Shown here one piece after another: positions 16,956 to 24,778 of a DNA stretch of 64,000 bases. This DNA comes from Flammeovirga sp. EKP202 (lineage in GTDB: Bacteria; Bacteroidota; Bacteroidia; Cytophagales; Flammeovirgaceae). Made by a program: the position numbers and the translations under genes. The DNA lies in NCBI RefSeq assembly GCF_014534745.1, contig NZ_JACVVP010000020.1, forward strand, positions 1-64,000, given 5' to 3'. Below the pieces are notes generated by a model. The model searched no databases, was not told the origin of the DNA, and was given only the letters and a program-made list of their open reading frames with translations. The first letter of the stretch is position 1, and each line of letters starts with the position of its first letter.

Positions 16956-17825
16956 ATGAATATAAAAGTTGGAAGTGGAGTTAAACAGATGCTATTGGCT
17001 GCACTAGTAATGACCACTATGCAATTGATAGTGAAAGCAATTCCACAAATACCTCCTCAAGAAGTTGTTTTCTTCAGAGCATTAATTTCTCTCGTTTTAA
17101 GTTATATTACACTCAAAAAAGCTGGAGTTTATCTTTGGGGAAATAATCAGAAAATGCTGTTACTAAGAGGCTTTTTTGGAACCATCTCTCTAGTTTTAGT
17201 GTTTGCCAGTTTTCAAAACCTTCCTTTAGCTACCGCAGTTGTATTACAGAATTTAGCACCTTTGTTTACTGCACTCTTTGCGATGCTTTTCTTAAAACAA
17301 CCACTGAAACCTTTACAATTTTTATTTTTAGGAATCAGTATTATTGGAGTCGTTTTCATCAAAGGTTTCGACCCAAGAGTTGACCCTGTATTTTTAACGA
17401 TTGCTTTATTGGGAGCCATTGGATCAGCGGCGGCATACACAGTTATCGGAAAGTTAAAAGGAAAAGAGCATCCTGTCGTAGTAGTATTTTATTTTCCTTT
17501 TGTAGCGGTTCCCATCACGGGTATATGGAGTTATTTTGATTGGGTAATGCCTGAAGGTATCGAAATATGGGGTGCCTTATTGAGCATTGGTGTTTTATCA
17601 CAAATCGGTCAAATTCTTTTAACAAAGGCTTATCAATCTGATGATGATGCACTGACCGTTTCTAGTATGAATTACACAAGTGTCATCTATGGAGCACTTT
17701 ACGGCATGTATTTCTTCGGTGAATTTTTCACAATGGAAGTTATAATAGGTATGTTCCTCGTGATTTCAGGTACCTTATTGAACCTCGTCTACAAACACAA
17801 TTTAAATAAAAAAGGAGCTGTTTAA
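16956..17825 (+). CDS. EamA/DMT-family membrane transporter
   Basis: A 289-residue inner-membrane protein with ten predicted helices arranged as two EamA halves (about 10-135 and 150-280). The segment ATAVVLQNLAPLFTALFA in the first half and the second-half VSSMNYTSVIYGALYG-type stretch are typical of the S-adenosylmethionine/RhaT-like drug and metabolite exporters. The substrate is unknown. Its stop codon lies in the first bases of a palindromic repeat beginning at 17822, so the repeat was inserted at, or supplies, the end of this gene. The terminator at 18019-18054 follows the repeat. Confidence 0.88.
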   Translation: MNIKVGSGVKQMLLAALVMTTMQLIVKAIPQIPPQEVVFFRALISLVLSYITLKKAGVYLWGNNQKMLLLRGFFGTISLVLVFASFQNLPLATAVVLQNLAPLFTALFAMLFLKQPLKPLQFLFLGISIIGVVFIKGFDPRVDPVFLTIALLGAIGSAAAYTVIGKLKGKEHPVVVVFYFPFVAVPITGIWSYFDWVMPEGIEIWGALLSIGVLSQIGQILLTKAYQSDDDALTVSSMNYTSVIYGALYGMYFFGEFFTMEVIIGMFLVISGTLLNLVYKHNLNKKGAV

Positions 17826-17987
17826 GCAGTTGCACATTTAAAATTGGGATAAGTTGGATTATTATTTTTTAGTCTAATCAAGGCAGAATAGAAGAGCATA
17901 GCCGAAGCTACGTGATGATATTCTAACGAAGAGTAGGCTAAAAAAGAAAATCCAAAACTTCCGATTTTAATTGTACAACTGCTTAAG
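17822..17987. repeat. Palindromic repeat element, MITE- or REPIN-like
   Basis: A 166-bp element whose ends, TTAAGCAGTTG (left) and CAACTGCTTAA (right), are inverted copies. The similarity continues for about 55-60 bp into each arm (TTAAAAT, TTGGAT, TTTTTTAG). The middle holds a small TAGC-CGAA-GCTA hairpin (17899-17910). A 67-codon minus frame through it is a by-product. A miniature relative sits at 58477-58535. Confidence 0.7.
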
Positions 17988-18018
17988 TAAAATTTAATAG
18001 ATAGTTCTGTAAAGAAAA

Positions 18019-18054
18019 ACGCCATTGAAATTTAACTTTCAATGGCGTTTTTTA
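18019..18054. terminator. Bidirectional terminator between DMT transporter and ftsZ
   Basis: AACGCCATTGAAA / TTTCAATGGCGTT, 13-bp stem, followed by TTTTATTTT on the plus side and a shorter T-tract on the minus side. Confidence 0.85.
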
Positions 18055-18069
18055 TTTTCAAAAGGTTAT

Positions 18070-19503
18070 TTATTCTGCATCTTCCTGTTCAGATGATGGA
18101 GGATTTAATTTCACTCCTCTTCTCATATAAGCAGGAACATCACGAAGATCTTTCATATCTTCATTTGAAATATCCTTTACTGATTCAAATTTTTTGTAAC
18201 TGCTCAAATGTGGTGTTTCAGCTTCTTTAGAAACATCATCTGAAGTTACAGGACTTTTAGGTTCAGAAGTTACTTCATTCCCAACATAATCGTCCTCTAA
18301 AGAAAATACTACTTTTTTAGGCTCTTCTTTTGGTTGGGGAGCCGCTGAAGCTTCAACTTCAAGAGGTTTTTCTTCCTCTTCTGTCTTTTCTTCAACAACT
18401 GGAGGTTTTTCCTCCTTAACTTCTGAAGTAGGTTTTGCCACTGGAATAGGCGTACTTATTCTAGTGCTCTGTGAACCTGACTCCCCTTTGCTAAAAAAAT
18501 CGCCGCTTGTTTTGATTTCTTTATCTTCTTCGAAACCTGTAGCAATTACAGTTACGCTGATTGCATCACCCAATGATTCATCTTTAGCCACACCAAAGAT
18601 AACCTCGGCCTCGTCTCCAGCTCTTTCTTGGATGTAAGTTGTCACTTGTTCCAACTCACTCATATCCAAGTTATCGTAATCACTAACCACAAGGCTAAGT
18701 AAGATATATTTAGCGTTGGTAATGTCAGTGTTGTTCAATAATGGTGAAGCAATTGCAGCCTCAGTTGCACGGATAGCACGGTCCTCACCTGACTCAATTG
18801 ATGAGCCCATTACGGCAGTACCAGCATCACGCATTACAGTATTTACATCTTCAAAGTCAACATTGATGTATGCGTCTACAGTAATGATTTCGGCAATTGA
18901 TTTTGCTGCACGAGCCAATACATTATCAGCTTGAGCAAAAGCTTCTCTCATTGAAGAACGTCCGTAAACTTCTTTCAATTTTTCATTTAGAATCACAAGA
19001 ACAGTATCACAGTGTTCTTTCAAGTCTTCAATACCTTGAAGTGCTCTTCTTTCTTTTGGCTTACCTTCAAATCTGAAAGGCATCGTTACGATACCCACAG
19101 TAAGAATGTTCAAGCTTCTCGCGATTTCAGCAATTACAGGAGCAGCTCCTGTACCTGTACCGCCACCCATACCAGCAGTGATGAAGACCATTTTTGTACC
19201 ATTGGACAAGAATGATTTAATTTCATCTTTTGTTTCCATTGCAGATTCTCTACCAATTTCTGGTTTTGCACCTGCTCCTAAACCTGCAGTAAGTTCAACG
19301 CCTAATTGAATTTTGTTGGGTACTGGACTCGATTCCAATGCTTGTTTATCTGTGTTAGCCACAAAAAAATCTACATCATGGATTCCAAGTTCATACATGT
19401 GACGGACAGCATTACCGCCACCACCACCAACACCGACCACCTTAATGATCTTGTTAGCCGTAGGGTTGCTTGTCATATCAAACTCGTAGCTCGTATCAGC
19501 CAT
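18070..19503 (-). CDS. ftsZ: Cell division GTPase FtsZ
   Basis: Tubulin homologue that assembles the division ring. The 477-residue protein has the glycine-rich nucleotide site at about 24-35 and the tubulin signature GGGTGTG at 113-119. The GTPase core ends near residue 320. A long, Glu/Pro-rich variable linker (about 330-450) follows, then a short conserved C-terminal region (VPAYMRRGVKL, 454-464) that binds FtsA and other partners. It lies downstream of ftsA on the same strand but 193 bp away, with a terminator-like hairpin between, so it probably has some independent transcription. Confidence 0.98.
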   Translation of the reverse strand: MADTSYEFDMTSNPTANKIIKVVGVGGGGGNAVRHMYELGIHDVDFFVANTDKQALESSPVPNKIQLGVELTAGLGAGAKPEIGRESAMETKDEIKSFLSNGTKMVFITAGMGGGTGTGAAPVIAEIARSLNILTVGIVTMPFRFEGKPKERRALQGIEDLKEHCDTVLVILNEKLKEVYGRSSMREAFAQADNVLARAAKSIAEIITVDAYINVDFEDVNTVMRDAGTAVMGSSIESGEDRAIRATEAAIASPLLNNTDITNAKYILLSLVVSDYDNLDMSELEQVTTYIQERAGDEAEVIFGVAKDESLGDAISVTVIATGFEEDKEIKTSGDFFSKGESGSQSTRISTPIPVAKPTSEVKEEKPPVVEEKTEEEEKPLEVEASAAPQPKEEPKKVVFSLEDDYVGNEVTSEPKSPVTSDDVSKEAETPHLSSYKKFESVKDISNEDMKDLRDVPAYMRRGVKLNPPSSEQEDAE

Positions 19504-19526
19504 AGATTCTAAAAAATTTATTTATT

Positions 19527-19545
19527 CAACCACCTAAAATGGTTG
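19527..19545 (-). promoter_or_regulatory. Hairpin in the ftsZ leader
   Basis: CAACCA / TGGTTG with a 7-nt loop, 24 bp upstream of the ftsZ start codon. It has no T-tract; it could modulate translation, but support is slight. Confidence 0.25.
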
Positions 19546-19597
19546 CTTATTTATATCAAAAATTCAAAGTGCTAAAATAATAGCATTATTCGTAAAA

Positions 19598-19638
19598 AAT
19601 GACACATTATTCCACTTTTATGGTAGAATATGGTCATT
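19598..19638 (-). terminator. Terminator or attenuator between ftsA and ftsZ
   Basis: On the minus strand AAATGAC pairs with GTCATTT, with further partial pairing inside, and is followed by a T-run. It lies about 60 bp after the ftsA stop. The inner stem is imperfect, so partial termination is more likely than complete. Confidence 0.4.
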
Positions 19639-19697
19639 TTATTCAATGAAAATACAGAATTAATAAAAACAATCCAATTAACTTATAGTTTTATTGG

Positions 19698-21041
19698 TTA
19701 ATCTTTATAATCTTCAGTATCGTCATAGTCATCAATTAATAAATCCTTCGCCTTTTGAAGGAAATCTGAGAAAATATTCTTTCCTCTTGGTCCAGAAGTT
19801 TCAGGTACCTTTACTCGGTCTGAAGTTCCTTCACTCTTTACTTCTTGTTGGTAAATACTTCTTGGTCTTTCCAACTCTCTTTGGTCTAAAGCTTTAAATC
19901 CTGCTAAAGCTAATCCTAATCCTGTTGAGAATTTTGGATCTTTTACTTTCTCAGAACGATCACTCTTACCTAAGAACGCTGTTGGGTAACCAATTCTTGT
20001 GTCTAACCCTACTTTATATTCAAACAAATGTTGGATATTTTTAAGTTTAGACCCTCCGCCTGTCAGTACTAATCCTCCGGCTAATTTATCCAAATAACCT
20101 GAAGCTCTTAATTCTGCTTGAATTAAATCGATGATTTCCTCCATTCTTGCCTCAATGATATAAGCAAGATTTTTAATAGAAATCTCTTTTGGAGTTCTAT
20201 TATTAATACCAGGAATTTCAACTACCTCAGCGTCATTTGTATTGACAGCCATTGATTGACCAAACTTTACTTTCAGTAATTCGGCTTGATGCTGCATCAC
20301 TGCACATCCTTGTTTAATATCAGAAGTGATGATATCTCCACCGAAAGGAATTACCGCTGTATGTCTGATGATTCCATCATAGAAAATAGCAATATCAGTA
20401 GTACCACCACCGATATCAATGATCGCTACACCAGCTTCTTTTTCTTCTTCTGTCAAAACCGCCATACTTGAAGCTAATGGTTCCAACATCATCTGATCAC
20501 ATTCCAAATTACTTCTTTCAATACATTTTTTGATATTACGTATTGAATTAGAATTGGCTGTAACGATATGAAAATCGGCCTCTAACTTCACCCCTGCCAT
20601 ACCAACAGGATCTTTGATTTTCTCCTCACTATCTACTGTATAATGAAGCGGCAATACATGTATAATTTCAGTTCCAGGTTCAGTGATTACACGATACATA
20701 TCGTTTGTTAAACGCTCAACATCTGTCACTGATATTTCGTCTTCTTGATGCGGAAGAGTGATACTTCCATGTTGACGGAAACTTTTAATATGCTTCCCTG
20801 CAACACCCACATTCACTACATTGATCTCAATTTGCGAGTCTTGCTCAGCGGCTGTAATTGCTTGGTCAATCGCCTCTGTAGTCTTTGCGATATTACTCAC
20901 CGTACCATCACGCACACCTTCTGAAGTAGAATGACCTAATCCGAGTATCTCTAATTGATTGTACTCATTCATTCTGCCAACTACAGCACACACCTTTGTA
21001 GTTCCAATATCAAGCCCTACGATTATCTTTTCTTCTTCCAT
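19698..21041 (-). CDS. ftsA: Cell division protein FtsA
   Basis: Actin-like ATPase that tethers FtsZ to the membrane and recruits the division machinery. The 447-residue protein begins with the phosphate-1 motif GLDIGTTKVCAVVG (9-22) and has the SHS2/1C subdomain and later IDIGGGTTDIAIF and LTGGGSKL motifs of the ASKHA fold. The C-terminal tail (about 390-447) is rich in Arg, Lys and Asp and ends DYDDTEDYKD. A clear amphipathic membrane helix at the very end, as in E. coli, is not obvious, a point to note. It is 176 bp downstream of ftsQ. Confidence 0.97.
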   Translation of the reverse strand: MEEEKIIVGLDIGTTKVCAVVGRMNEYNQLEILGLGHSTSEGVRDGTVSNIAKTTEAIDQAITAAEQDSQIEINVVNVGVAGKHIKSFRQHGSITLPHQEDEISVTDVERLTNDMYRVITEPGTEIIHVLPLHYTVDSEEKIKDPVGMAGVKLEADFHIVTANSNSIRNIKKCIERSNLECDQMMLEPLASSMAVLTEEEKEAGVAIIDIGGGTTDIAIFYDGIIRHTAVIPFGGDIITSDIKQGCAVMQHQAELLKVKFGQSMAVNTNDAEVVEIPGINNRTPKEISIKNLAYIIEARMEEIIDLIQAELRASGYLDKLAGGLVLTGGGSKLKNIQHLFEYKVGLDTRIGYPTAFLGKSDRSEKVKDPKFSTGLGLALAGFKALDQRELERPRSIYQQEVKSEGTSDRVKVPETSGPRGKNIFSDFLQKAKDLLIDDYDDTEDYKD

Positions 21042-21217
21042 ACTCTAAACAAATTTATGATGAGTAATTTGTGGGTTTATGTTTTATTAATGAGGATCTT
21101 AAATCCGAAAACTATTAAAAAATCAAAATTTCCTAATATGTATCCAAAAAAGCAAATTATTCAAATTGAAATTAGTTAGTACGCCTGAAACGTTTCTTTT
21201 ATTTGCCCTTTATAATC

Positions 21218-21997
21218 TTAGTTACATACAATTTGACCTTCGTACTGCAACTTAATTTTTTTATATACATTCCAGCCTTTAGAACTTAAAATAGTATTAT
21301 AATACACTTTTAATTTCCCTAGTTTTTGATCAAAATCCAATGGTTTTCCAAATTCGATACGTTCTTTGCCTACTTGAGGATAAGCAGTTATGGTCATATC
21401 ACGTTTTAAGTCAAGTTGTGTCAACTGTGCATTCCAAAAACGATCATTATTCAGCTTGTTGATAAAATACAATAAATTTTGTCCAAATACCTCCTCACTC
21501 CAATATTTGTGTGACATTAATTTTTCAGTACCATCACCTGTGATTAACAACACTCTTGCGGCATATTTTTTAGAAAGTCCTATAAGTTTTCCTTCTTTAT
21601 TAATGTATGTTGATTTACCTGAAGGTGTAATCACTCTAGCAATTGGCCTATCCTGTTCAATATCAATAATTAAATTATTGGAGACATCACGAGATACTTC
21701 TGCTTTTCTTACAAATTGAATGGCATTCAAAGAATTCTCAATTTCCTTTATTGAAATTTGATTGAGATCTTTTCTTTCCAAATTCATTTTTGTGATAGCA
21801 TCTTTCACTTCAGTATCTTCCACAAAACGAGGAGCATTATAGTTTGTCACATTAATAACCAACTCTCCATCTGTAGTATAGACATTCCTTCTTGTAACTG
21901 TGTAAAGTACAAAAATGATTAATAAGCCTACCAAGACTAAAATGCTTCCTATTCCCTTTTGAGAAAAGAGTTGTGATAGTGATTTATTTTCTTTCAT
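21218..21997 (-). CDS. ftsQ: Cell division protein FtsQ/DivIB
   Basis: Bitopic division protein linking early and late divisome parts. The 259 residues comprise a short cytoplasmic part, one membrane helix at about 16-36, and a periplasmic region. The latter has a POTRA-like segment (about 70-120: IKEIENSLNAIQFVRKAEV) and the FtsQ beta domain. Sequence conservation is low, as is usual for this family, so the call rests on topology, the POTRA wording and its place between murC (6 bp upstream) and ftsA. Confidence 0.9.
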   Translation of the reverse strand: MKENKSLSQLFSQKGIGSILVLVGLLIIFVLYTVTRRNVYTTDGELVINVTNYNAPRFVEDTEVKDAITKMNLERKDLNQISIKEIENSLNAIQFVRKAEVSRDVSNNLIIDIEQDRPIARVITPSGKSTYINKEGKLIGLSKKYAARVLLITGDGTEKLMSHKYWSEEVFGQNLLYFINKLNNDRFWNAQLTQLDLKRDMTITAYPQVGKERIEFGKPLDFDQKLGKLKVYYNTILSSKGWNVYKKIKLQYEGQIVCN

Positions 21998-22003
21998 AAA
22001 CTA

Positions 22004-23374
22004 TTACTTATGAATTTGAGCAATATCTTTTATAAAGCGGTCGATATTTCCTGCACCAACAGTGGCAATAACTTTACCATCATACTTCGTTACCTCATCT
22101 AAAAGGTCTTCATCTTGAACAATACGTTTATTATCATGAAGAATTTTACCTAGCAACATTTCTGAATTGACACCTTCCACAAACTTTTCTCTCGCAGGAT
22201 AAAGCGGTAATAACCAAACTTCATCCGCAAGGGATAAACTTTCACCAAAGTTATCTGCAAAATCAGCTGTTCTAGAATATAAGTGTGGTTGGAAAATTAC
22301 CGTAATCTTTTCTCCCGGATATAAAGCTTTGATCGACTTTATAAAAGTAGTGATTTCTGTAGGGTGATGTGCATAATCATCAATATACACTTTATTTGCT
22401 GTATCAACCCACTTTTCAAATCGTCTTTTCACACCTTTATAGCTCTCAATACCTTCCCTTACTTCTTCAGAGGTGATTCCGATTTGTAAAGCAATTGACA
22501 TTGCTAGTAATGCATTGGCTACATTATGAAAACCTGGCATTTGAAGGTTTACATTATTAAATGTAGTAGTATTTATATGAGCATCAAATACAAAAGCTCC
22601 GTTTTCCACGTGAAGATTTTCAGCAAAAACATCACCTCCCTCAATACCGTATGTAGTAAGGTCTACTTTCCCTTGAGGTTTTAATTTTTGAATACTTTTC
22701 TCCAAAAACAATTGTCCATCATCAGGCAATTTATTAATAAACTCTTGAAATGATACAAAAACAGCATCTTCGTCGCCATAGATATCTAAATGATCTGCTT
22801 CACAACTTGTTACTCCAATAATATCAGGCGACAGTTGTAAAAATGAGCGATCAAATTCATCGGCTTCCACTACCACAATATGATCCGATTTATTACTATC
22901 ACCAAGTAACATATTCGTTCCATAATTTGTACTGATACCGCCTAAGAACGCCGAAACATTTTTATTGGCAGATTTCAAAATATGGGAAAGCATAGAAGAG
23001 GTAGTCGTTTTCCCATGTGTACCTGCTATACCTACAGTAAAACTATCTCTCGTAATCAACCCTAATACTTCAGCTCTTTTCTTTAACGTGTAGCCGTTTT
23101 CTTTCAGGTATTGCATTCCTTGATGTGATGCTGGAATAGCAGGTGTATACACTACTAAAACATCTTCTTTGGGTAAGGATAATAGTTTTTTCGATAAAGC
23201 CTCCTTACTATCATCAAATACAATATTGATACCTTCTTCTTGAAGTTTTGCTGTTAAATCTGTAGGTGTTTTATCATAACCTTCCACTTCATAGGAATTA
23301 GCATTAAACCAACGTGCTAAAGCACTCATTCCTATTCCTCCGACTCCTAAAAAATATATGTATGCAGGTAACAT
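22004..23374 (-). CDS. murC: UDP-N-acetylmuramate--L-alanine ligase
   Basis: Adds L-alanine to UDP-MurNAc in peptidoglycan precursor synthesis (cytoplasm, ATP-dependent). The 456-residue protein has the N-terminal GVGGIGM loop (11-17), the ATP motif GTHGKTT (118-124) and the central DDYAHHPTEI segment of Mur ligases. It starts 10 bp after murG and ends 6 bp before ftsQ, so the three are one transcription unit. Confidence 0.97.
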   Translation of the reverse strand: MLPAYIYFLGVGGIGMSALARWFNANSYEVEGYDKTPTDLTAKLQEEGINIVFDDSKEALSKKLLSLPKEDVLVVYTPAIPASHQGMQYLKENGYTLKKRAEVLGLITRDSFTVGIAGTHGKTTTSSMLSHILKSANKNVSAFLGGISTNYGTNMLLGDSNKSDHIVVVEADEFDRSFLQLSPDIIGVTSCEADHLDIYGDEDAVFVSFQEFINKLPDDGQLFLEKSIQKLKPQGKVDLTTYGIEGGDVFAENLHVENGAFVFDAHINTTTFNNVNLQMPGFHNVANALLAMSIALQIGITSEEVREGIESYKGVKRRFEKWVDTANKVYIDDYAHHPTEITTFIKSIKALYPGEKITVIFQPHLYSRTADFADNFGESLSLADEVWLLPLYPAREKFVEGVNSEMLLGKILHDNKRIVQDEDLLDEVTKYDGKVIATVGAGNIDRFIKDIAQIHK

Positions 23375-23384
23375 TTTCTATAAA

Positions 23385-24497
23385 TTAATTCATTCTTTTA
23401 TAATGACGTTCAGCAGATTCTAATACAGCATTTGCTATATCATTGGCTGCATTTGGCTTTCCTAATTGAAGGATTGCTTTACTTAAAGATTGTAACTTTT
23501 CTTCGTTTTGCATCAAAGCTAACATCTCGTTCACTAATTGCTCTCTCGCTTCAGTATCCTTGACAAGAATGGCAGCATCTTCTTTCACTAAAGCTGTTGC
23601 ATTTTTTGTTTGGTGGTCTTCAGCAACGTTAGGAGATGGTACCAAAATAGACGGTTTCCCTGCTAAACAAAGTTCAGAAATGGATAATGCACCTGCTCTC
23701 GCTACTACAATATCAGAAATAGCATATACATTCGCCATATTTTTAATAAATGACACGACATGTAAGCCTTCTTTTCCTCCAAACTCTGCATGGTATTTTT
23801 CATAGTAATACTTCCCTGTCTGCCAAATCACCTGAATACCTTCATCTAATAACCTTTGAACTCCTTTTGCCATGCTTTCATTTAAAGTCAAAGCACCCAA
23901 ACTTCCACCAAATACGAAGGCAACCTTTTTAGTAGGATCAAAACCCCACTCTTTATACCCTTCTTCCTTTTTGCTCTCTAACTCAATAATATCTTGACGA
24001 ACAGGGTTTCCTGTAAAAGAAATAACCTTTTTTGGAAAATAATATTCCATATCAGGATAAGCCACACAAATCTTTTCGGCTCTTCCTCCTAATATTTTAT
24101 TTGTTAAACCAGCATAGCCATTTTGCTCTTGGATTACGGTTGGAATTCTACTTGACTGTCCTCTCCACATAATAGGGCCACTTGCATAACCTCCTACTCC
24201 TACAATCACATTCGGTTTAAAATCACTGATTATCGAGCTGGCTTTCCATAAGCTTTTTATCAACTTAAAAGGGAATGATAGATTTTCAAGTGTCAATCTT
24301 CTTTGAATTCCTGCAATTGGTAAACCGACAATTTCATAACCAGATTCAGGTACTTTTTCCATCTCCATTCTCCCTTCTGCACCTACAAAAAGAATTTCAG
24401 TTTCTGGACGTTGTTCTTTGATTGCGTTGGCAATAGCAATAGCAGGGTAAATATGACCGCCAGTACCGCCTCCAGATATGATGACTTTTAACTTCAT
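23385..24497 (-). CDS. murG: UDP-GlcNAc:undecaprenyl-PP-MurNAc-pentapeptide GlcNAc transferase
   Basis: Forms lipid II at the inner face of the membrane. The 370-residue GT28 enzyme carries GGGTGGH (9-15), the acceptor-side GVGGYASGP segment and the donor-site RAGALSISEL stretch. It is the first gene of the local cluster: ftsW, murD and mraY, which usually precede murG, are not upstream. Instead there is a 280-bp gap and a gliding-associated surface protein on the same strand. Confidence 0.97.
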   Translation of the reverse strand: MKLKVIISGGGTGGHIYPAIAIANAIKEQRPETEILFVGAEGRMEMEKVPESGYEIVGLPIAGIQRRLTLENLSFPFKLIKSLWKASSIISDFKPNVIVGVGGYASGPIMWRGQSSRIPTVIQEQNGYAGLTNKILGGRAEKICVAYPDMEYYFPKKVISFTGNPVRQDIIELESKKEEGYKEWGFDPTKKVAFVFGGSLGALTLNESMAKGVQRLLDEGIQVIWQTGKYYYEKYHAEFGGKEGLHVVSFIKNMANVYAISDIVVARAGALSISELCLAGKPSILVPSPNVAEDHQTKNATALVKEDAAILVKDTEAREQLVNEMLALMQNEEKLQSLSKAILQLGKPNAANDIANAVLESAERHYKRMN

Positions 24498-24778
24498 TTG
24501 TTTTATTTATGGTTTACCAAGATCACTAGGGAATAACGTTAATGCTAATTCTTCTATTCACTTGTTTTGTAATGTCGATAGCCCTTTTCTAAAAATAAGT
24601 ACTTCAAAAAATGTAAAAACAGAATAATTCCAGGTTCTTATTTGAATTCTAAAAGCACTTACAACCCTCTAAAAAAGTAAAAGTATCCTATTACTAGAAT
24701 ACTTTCACAAAAATAGAATTATTTTATGATTATGAGTAGGTTTGAAACTGCTCTTTTAGTGAAAAACAACACCTCTTT

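Noticed and set aside
17822-18025. A 67-codon minus-strand frame across the palindromic element
   Set aside because: It runs through an inverted repeat and a terminator; such frames are by-products of repeats.
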